Assembly: GCA_008671135.1 (NCBI GenBank)
Contig: RQAP01000020.1
Span: 1-47,745 of the forward strand
Length of the DNA stretch: 47,745 nucleotides
Direction of reading: 5' to 3'
Source of the DNA: Collinsella aerofaciens
Lineage (GTDB): Bacteria; Actinomycetota; Coriobacteriia; Coriobacteriales; Coriobacteriaceae
Shown piece by piece: positions 42,787 through 47,745 of this stretch (position 1 is the stretch's first letter; the number at the start of each line of letters is the position of its first letter). Both the position numbers and the translations under genes were made by a program. The notes beneath the pieces were generated by a model that saw only the letters and a program-made list of their open reading frames with translations, was not told the origin of the DNA and did not search any database.

Positions 42787-43147
42787 TTATCAATCCGTAA
42801 GTCAAAGCTGCAAATTTGAGGCAAGCGACAATCATGTAATTCAAATCAAGACACACATGATTTTCAACCAAATCAAACGATGTCTGGCTAGCATATCAGG
42901 CATTGCACGCATAAAAAAGGGCAAGACTCTCAGTTTGAAAGCGTCACCCTTAAAGCTCCCAAAGAGCTTTTGTATTGCAGGAAGATACTCTACACCATCT
43001 TCCCTTGATTGGCAGGTCGAAACAGACACCATTGTGATTTCAAGCAGAAAGCGTTATATTAAGTATGCATTTGCACGTGGTGTTCGCACTATACGCTCAG
43101 ATGCCATAGTTTACAAAGACGGCCTTCTTCATAGACGCTAGGTGGGA
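42787..43147. other. Gap downstream of SIR2 gene with two opposed ORFs
   Basis: On the plus strand a frame is open from 42779 to 43141; ATG at 42857 gives 94 residues ending KRYIKYAFARGVRTIRSDA and a basic tail, with no ribosome site. On the minus strand 42841-43032 gives 63 residues with GVEYLPAIQKLFGSFKGDAF and LPFFMRAMPDMLARHRL, also without a good start signal. At most one is real. The minus one follows the SIR2 gene on the same strand and may be a remnant. Confidence 0.25.
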
Positions 43148-44743
43148 TTACTCACTAGTAGCCGATATGTCGAAGGCCTTCTTGTACTTAAGAAAATCAT
43201 ACATTCTAATAAGCCGTTTTAGCTCGCTATTACCGTGGATTATCTTGCGATCGTCCGTGATGAGCGCCCTCAGATACTCGAGCAACTCACTTAAATCGAG
43301 CTCATCCTCCTCAAGTAAAACTAACTTTTTAAATGCTTCCTTAAAGCCTTCGTTAGCTATAACAGACTTAACCGAGTGTCTAATTCCCGACAGATGATAG
43401 CTATCTTTTGCATTTCGCAGGCTGTTGTTAAGAAAAGCGTCCAGATCTCTTTTCTCATCTAATTCCTTTAATATCCTCGGGTTAAGGACTTCCCCAGAAT
43501 ATGCGCTTAAATACTTGTACATGGGCAAACCACCCGAGTTGGAAGCAAGCAGCGCAGGAAGATATTCCTCGACGGCAAGTTTGGGAGCGACATGTTCATC
43601 ATCGAATACGACATCGCGATATAAAAGCTCGGCTTTGACCATATGACCGTGGCCCAAAGATGCATTTGCGACACCGATGCCCAGCACAAGATGCTGTCCC
43701 TCCGGAAGTCTCTCGAGGTCGCTAAAACTCGCTTCGACTACCAGAGAATCATTTGGCTCGCCCTTATCTGCCAGGGCGTAGATACTCCTGCGCAGCTCAC
43801 GAATGATCCTGGGCGAGAAGGAGCATTTGGAATGCCCAATTGCTTCATACACTGCGCCAAAATCATTCGTCCTAATCTCGGTCATGCTTATCTCGCCGAT
43901 ACCCGGAAATGTAATCGAATGTGTCGAGGTTGCGTTTTCGCCCCTAGTTAGAAAAATAAAACGCTCTTTGAGCAATGCGAGATTATTTGAACCGAGGCAG
44001 CGTGAAATCGACATGAGGATAGCTTGGATATCGGGGTCATTAAGGGAATAGCCGATAAAAATAATTGGGTATTCCATAAAAATAGTTAGCAACTTGGCTG
44101 CCAAGTAATCCTGGGTTTCGGCGAGTTTTGCGTAATCTGCCTCTTCAAGAACCATAGATTCAGGATTATCCATAGACCCGTGGATCTTATAGATCTCTCC
44201 CATTTCAAAAGTTCTGTGAAAGACAAGATCGTCCTGACCTACAAAAACTTTAAACTCTGGAAACAGTGACTCCAGTAGACAGTCATAGTTGGTTGTAATG
44301 ACTCCAGAGATACGCCGCCTGCCGACCTCTCTCAAGATATCAAGTTCATGCGTCATATGGTCAGGTTTGAACGAAGATAACCTCTCGGCCGCCATAATCT
44401 TTAAAACAGATTTGCGTTGACGAATGTCCTCTGCATGATCGTCTCTAAAAGAAGCGAAGCGAGGGTCCTCAAGAACAGCTATGCGCATATCCTTATCAAG
44501 CATCGTCGCGGCAGAGGGCAATGCGCTATTGTCAGACTCATCTGGACAACGTGCCAGGTACGAGTCAAACCGAAAAGGATCATCGGAAAGACGGGAACAG
44601 AGGTGCCTTAACAAGCCAACCCAATCGTCGGTACCCATGTATCTACGGGAAAAGCCCGAGCCGACGAATAAATATGGACTACGCCCCACCCCATTTATCA
44701 GACGTACAACGCTGTCTACGATGTCATCTCTTCCGACTTCCAT
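43148..44743 (-). CDS. SIR2-family (SIR2_2) NADase-like protein, probable phage-defence effector
   Basis: 531 residues. The N-terminal ~260 residues are a prokaryotic SIR2-like domain: GSGFSRRY (28-35), VITTNYDCLLE (148-158) with Asn152, YKIHGSMDNP (185-194) with His188, and IIFIGYSLNDPDIQAIL (227-243). These are the NAD-binding and catalytic signatures of SIR2 defence proteins that deplete NAD+ in infected cells. Residues 270-531 are a mostly helical C-terminal part I cannot assign, probably the sensor or an oligomerisation domain. ATG at 44743 follows GGAGG. Base and codon use are AT-richer than the core genes, so transfer is likely. The defence role is inferred. Confidence 0.85.
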   Translation of the reverse strand: MEVGRDDIVDSVVRLINGVGRSPYLFVGSGFSRRYMGTDDWVGLLRHLCSRLSDDPFRFDSYLARCPDESDNSALPSAATMLDKDMRIAVLEDPRFASFRDDHAEDIRQRKSVLKIMAAERLSSFKPDHMTHELDILREVGRRRISGVITTNYDCLLESLFPEFKVFVGQDDLVFHRTFEMGEIYKIHGSMDNPESMVLEEADYAKLAETQDYLAAKLLTIFMEYPIIFIGYSLNDPDIQAILMSISRCLGSNNLALLKERFIFLTRGENATSTHSITFPGIGEISMTEIRTNDFGAVYEAIGHSKCSFSPRIIRELRRSIYALADKGEPNDSLVVEASFSDLERLPEGQHLVLGIGVANASLGHGHMVKAELLYRDVVFDDEHVAPKLAVEEYLPALLASNSGGLPMYKYLSAYSGEVLNPRILKELDEKRDLDAFLNNSLRNAKDSYHLSGIRHSVKSVIANEGFKEAFKKLVLLEEDELDLSELLEYLRALITDDRKIIHGNSELKRLIRMYDFLKYKKAFDISATSE

Positions 44744-44773
44744 CTAACGCCTCCAAACAAGTCTACTTCCATA

Positions 44774-44779
44774 AGTATA
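44774..44779 (-). promoter_or_regulatory. -10 box of the SIR2 gene
   Basis: TATACT on the minus strand, 30 bases before the SIR2 ATG. No good -35 element was found at the proper distance. It suggests the SIR2 gene has its own start rather than depending only on read-through from the DUF6119 gene. Confidence 0.4.
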
Positions 44780-45084
44780 GAACATATGTTTGGTTTTTGC
44801 TAGAATTGCAAGACTTCATCGATGACAAAAGCTGCTCGACAATTGAAAATTCGAACCGCACAGGTGACCCAATATTCAGCAGTGCTCCGACGAGCAAATA
44901 TTCATTTCGCGTCTCAGGCAATCTAGCGCAGCGGCATCAGTTAGAACGCCATGACTCTCTAGGAGTTCGATAAGTTGAGCCCTAGTGCTGGTTCTTAACC
45001 CCAGGCATGAGTACGCCCCTCTCCAATTAACAAATCAATCAAGAGCAAGAGTTCCCGGCCGGCGGCCGAACTAGCAGCAATGAA
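44780..45084. other. Gap between SIR2 and DUF6119 genes with coding remnant
   Basis: No complete gene. On the minus strand one frame (about 44886-45045) lacks an ATG start but reads protein-like text such as STRAQLIELLESHGVLTD and AAALDCLRREM before a stop. It may be the tail of a lost gene. GGCCGGCGGCC near 45058-45068 is GC-rich and palindromic. No terminator with a T-run was seen after the DUF6119 stop. Confidence 0.3.
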
Positions 45085-46650
45085 TCAACCGCAATCGGCT
45101 CGGACCTCCTTGATTCTCGCCAATGCGACATCAATGTCCATCGCGGCCAGCTGAGAGCACACGGCATCTAGTGCCACTTTGCTAAAGAATGGAATCTCAG
45201 GCCTTACCGCATCATATTTAGAGATAATCGCAAAAACGACCTGTTTGACCGAATCCCTTTCCAATTTAAAACCATTAGGTTCAATCTTGTCTAGAACAAC
45301 CTGTGCGCACTTCCTAAAACTTGGGTCTGCCTTTACCAAACGAGCCGATACCAAGCCCTGATTGAACAGATGGCTTAAAGTCGAAGAACCTTGATAATGC
45401 TTAACGTGAATGAACGTGCCGTCTTTACACAAGATGTCACAAAGCTCGACCTGGCTGCCTCGACCGCCGTAGTAAATGGTCTTCTTGTCTAGCAACAACT
45501 CGGTCGAGGAATTCATCTCCACGACACGTTGGTTATACGGGCCCTCATATTCGCCCTTAAAATATTCTGGGAATTCCGTTGGGTAAAGCGGAATCTTAGA
45601 GAAGCGAGATTCAATCGATGATTTGTAGTCACCATCAATTCGATACCATTTTCCATTATTTGCACAGTAACTGGCCCCTTGATATTCGACCTCGCCATAT
45701 AGACACTCAGATGCGCGCCATTTATTTATCACCGAGCCCTCTGCCTGTCCAATAACAAAAATACTGGTTTTGCAAAGGTCTTCGTAGCTCTGAGGCAACT
45801 TTTCCGGTTCCGGATAGACCATGTCGAGACAAACATCGTCAAGCAAAGGACCCTTTGATCCAACACGAAAACCGGCGACCGCCTCCCATTCAAGGATTTC
45901 CGGCACGGCAAGCCATATATTTTGATCGTGAGCATTAATGAGACTGATGGCTTTAGAATTCAAAGTATCTTCGAGTGACCGCTTGCGCACCGGAACGATT
46001 CTGTCGACCCAACCATATTTAGCCTTATAAGAATCAAGCACATAAACGGCATAGACAGACTTAAGATAGTCTCGAATCGATTCTACCGACTCGCCAACGC
46101 TCAATGCGAGAGAATCCGATCCAGTAATAGATCCAGTTGCAAGCAGCCCATCACCTCCGCTCACAGTCACTCCCTCTAGCAAATCGCGCTCGACATCGAT
46201 TTCAAAAGCATCAACTGAAGACGGAAGGGGCATTTGCTCGTCGGTCTTTCGAGCATTGCCTGAGACTGCAGTTCGTTTTAGTTTGCGAAGTCCACCATCC
46301 ATCGCCTGATTGAGCGCCACTTTAAGCCCAAAGCGTTCCTCGACCGCCTCTTTATCCAGCAAAGTAAAACCATAGCCAAAAGAAATGGCAAATAGACGCT
46401 CAGCGTCCTCCGCCACGGCAACTTGAACCAGATGGAGAGCGCTTGCAGAAGAAGATAGCAAAGTATCGGACTCCAGTTGACCGTCAAAATAATCAATCCA
46501 TTTTGGCGGATGAGGGTCTGATGGCTTTGTGTAAACAACCGAACCATCTTCTAGAAGGTGCCTATGGATATAGGGGTCATTGGAGTCAACGATATCACCA
46601 ATATTAAAACCCTCTTTAATGAGGTAAACCGACATCTTTTGCTTAGCCAT
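45085..46650 (-). CDS. DUF6119 / TIGR04141 sporadically distributed protein
   Basis: 521 residues. It opens KQKMSVYLIKEGFNIGDIV, a start typical of the TIGR04141 family. Other matching blocks are LFAISFGYGFTLLDKEAVEERFGLKVALN, the KLKRTAVSGNARKTDEQMP stretch, DLLEGVTVSG, and LYPTEFPEYFKGEYEGPYNQRVVEM followed by LLDKKTIYYGGRGSQVELCDIL and FIHVKHYQGSSTLSHLFNQG. The last blocks (D-K-K and H-V-K-H) could be catalytic, as in PD-(D/E)xK-like or related folds, but this is unproven. The family has no known activity and is patchy, often near defence genes. ATG at 46650 has GGTGAT just upstream. It is transcribed toward the SIR2 gene, 341 bases away. Confidence 0.75.
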   Translation of the reverse strand: MAKQKMSVYLIKEGFNIGDIVDSNDPYIHRHLLEDGSVVYTKPSDPHPPKWIDYFDGQLESDTLLSSSASALHLVQVAVAEDAERLFAISFGYGFTLLDKEAVEERFGLKVALNQAMDGGLRKLKRTAVSGNARKTDEQMPLPSSVDAFEIDVERDLLEGVTVSGGDGLLATGSITGSDSLALSVGESVESIRDYLKSVYAVYVLDSYKAKYGWVDRIVPVRKRSLEDTLNSKAISLINAHDQNIWLAVPEILEWEAVAGFRVGSKGPLLDDVCLDMVYPEPEKLPQSYEDLCKTSIFVIGQAEGSVINKWRASECLYGEVEYQGASYCANNGKWYRIDGDYKSSIESRFSKIPLYPTEFPEYFKGEYEGPYNQRVVEMNSSTELLLDKKTIYYGGRGSQVELCDILCKDGTFIHVKHYQGSSTLSHLFNQGLVSARLVKADPSFRKCAQVVLDKIEPNGFKLERDSVKQVVFAIISKYDAVRPEIPFFSKVALDAVCSQLAAMDIDVALARIKEVRADCG

Positions 46651-47069
46651 AAACATCACCCGTCACGATCGAACCAGACAGCCACCTTATACCCGTGAAT
46701 AGGCCGACCGAATGCAATGTCTCCACTGAATGTAGAAGGGAGAAACACTAATTAAACGCTTCGCCGCGTTCAATTAAGGCTGAACAAAAGTTGCTCTCAC
46801 GGCACAAAAGCGCCCCAGGCAGCGCGAGCGTGCCCTTCACCCGATCGCTTTACTGGCTGATAGAGGAAGCCGACACTCACAGTCCAGCAATGCCCAGCCA
46901 AACTCTTCGCGAGCGAGGGCTCCCATACCCTAAGGCACCGCTACTCTGAGCCGTGCCAGGCGCACGTCAACCTGGCACGATGGTTTAAGAAATCTCTCTT
47001 ATTTTGGAACAAAGGACCTGGGACCGTGCGGCGGCTCAGGACACGCCCACTAAATGAGGGGATAGCACC
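46651..47069. other. Non-coding gap with two hairpins
   Basis: No gene seen. TAATTAAACGC (46749-46759) pairs with GCGTTCAATTA (46766-46776), 10 of 11 positions, about 100 bases upstream of the DUF6119 start; it may be an operator. CGTGCCAGG (46952-46960) pairs with CCTGGCACG (46971-46979), and CTGAGCCG (46946-46953) has its exact complement at 47032-47039, overlapping the first stem by 2 bases. On the minus strand a TATAAG -10 candidate lies about 40 bases before the DUF6119 gene. Confidence 0.4.
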
Positions 47070-47240
47070 ATGCCAAACGACGGCATCGTCTACCAACTGA
47101 AGTTCATGTCCAAAGATGCGTATATCGACGACCTGAAAGACAGGCGTCTCTATATGAACGCAGCCGGGTACTACCATGACCTTCCCGGCGAGCAGGGCGA
47201 TCCATTAGAGGTGTCTTTAACGTACGGGATGGGCATCTAA
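47070..47240 (+). CDS. Small protein, probably truncated
   Basis: 56 residues, starting MPNDGIVYQLKFMS with GAGGGG upstream of the ATG. The stretch LKDRRLYMNAAGYYHDLPGE then QGDPLEVSL resembles the N-terminus of larger accessory or phage-linked proteins that carry LYMN...Y...GDxxE, usually over 200 residues. Here the frame ends soon after (TYGMGI). It is either a short free-standing version or the first piece of a broken gene. It has good codon use for this genome. I am not certain of the family. Confidence 0.5.
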   Translation: MPNDGIVYQLKFMSKDAYIDDLKDRRLYMNAAGYYHDLPGEQGDPLEVSLTYGMGI

Positions 47241-47443
47241 ATAGGGAAAGCAATTCAGGAAGCGACATTGCCCTGTGCAGCACGTCTCCCATGGCGCCCC
47301 CTCACTCCCTTCCTCAACTGAATCCAGAAAGCTCGCTGATGTTGATTGGGGTTCCCGTAAAATTAACCCCAACAAAATATGTGCGGAGTGCTGGCCTGGA
47401 GCTGCCTTCGGACCCTATTGGCTGCTCACCGAGAGGCTCCGCA

Positions 47444-47745
47444 ATGAAACGACCCCTTTACTATCTGCTCTGCGCGATCGCGTGCACTTCCATGGTCAGC
47501 GCGACGATGCCCATGGCGGCCATTGCGGAAGCCATCCAGCCTCCAGCAACAGCCGAGCAGCAGGCGCAAGCCGACACCACGAGCAGCGACATAGGCAAGG
47601 CTGAAGGCGGCACCGACACAAATGCGACAGCAGATACCGTAGAGGACAGCACCGTAACATCCACCGGCACCAGCGCCGTCAACACGGAACGCGCTGCCGG
47701 CACCACCACCGCAACTGACACGGCCACCACAGCCCCCGCCCCATC
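47444..47745 (+). CDS. Secreted Thr/Ala-rich protein, partial (runs off right edge)
   Basis: At least 100 residues, without a stop before the window ends. It starts MKRPLYYLLCAIACTSMVSA, then TMPMAAIAEAIQ, a signal peptide with a positive start, a hydrophobic core and a likely cut near AIA or AEA. After that comes low-complexity sequence rich in Thr, Ala, Asp and Ser (TTSSDIGKAEGGTDTNATAD, then many Thr/Ala pairs), typical of a flexible spacer before a surface domain. GAGAGG stands 7 bases before the ATG. It is probably a large cell-surface protein, such as a repeat or adhesin type; the functional part is outside the window. Confidence 0.7.
   Translation, partial: MKRPLYYLLCAIACTSMVSATMPMAAIAEAIQPPATAEQQAQADTTSSDIGKAEGGTDTNATADTVEDSTVTSTGTSAVNTERAAGTTTATDTATTAPAP

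Overview
The window looks like a chromosomal segment of a high-GC Coriobacteriia, probably Collinsella or a close relative. The grounds are the Actinobacteria-type housekeeping gene order, the strong G/C third-position bias, a lineage-style RpoD with an acidic N-terminal insert, and PTS-based sucrose use. The species is an inference, because no search could be run. Almost every gene lies on the minus strand.

Region 1 (1-4.4 kb) holds an N-terminal half of a MATE transporter, a SpoU/TrmH RNA methyltransferase and a thyA-folA pair. Divergent from thyA is a DUF134 regulator fused to a NifX-like domain with a Cys/His-rich tail, preceded by two copies of a TGACATATG(T/C)CA operator-like palindrome.

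Region 2 (4.4-19.3 kb) is a nearly continuous minus-strand run. In transcription order it reads Asp23-like, FakA/DAK2-like, recG, rsmD, coaD, a DivIVA-like coiled-coil gene, DUF177, rpmF, plsX, acpP, rnc, smc, ftsY, ffh. It joins phospholipid and CoA synthesis to ribosome, chromosome and SRP functions.

Region 3 (19.4-34.1 kb) holds tRNA-Asn, then in transcription order leuS | rimP-nusA-infB-rbfA-nrnA-truB-ribF-dnaG-rpoD. The rimP-nusA operon has a clear promoter followed by an intrinsic terminator inside its leader, as expected for NusA-controlled attenuation. NusA carries an unusual Cys/His tail, and no ylxR gene is present.

Region 4 (34.1-42 kb) holds a protozoan-like IMP dehydrogenase, a ModE/LysR-type winged-helix protein, a PLP-fold protein whose catalytic lysine aligns with arginine, and a sucrose cassette (scrR-scrA-scrB) with LacI-type operators. 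Several long, highly paired inverted repeats lie between genes.

Region 5 (42-47.7 kb) is an AT-richer accessory island with poor coding density. It holds a prokaryotic SIR2-family protein (43148-44743) and a DUF6119/TIGR04141 protein (45085-46650) on the same strand, surrounded by gene remnants and hairpins. At the right edge lie a short, apparently truncated ORF and the start of a Thr/Ala-rich secreted protein. The SIR2 plus DUF6119 pair is the best candidate for an undescribed system, most likely anti-phage defence.
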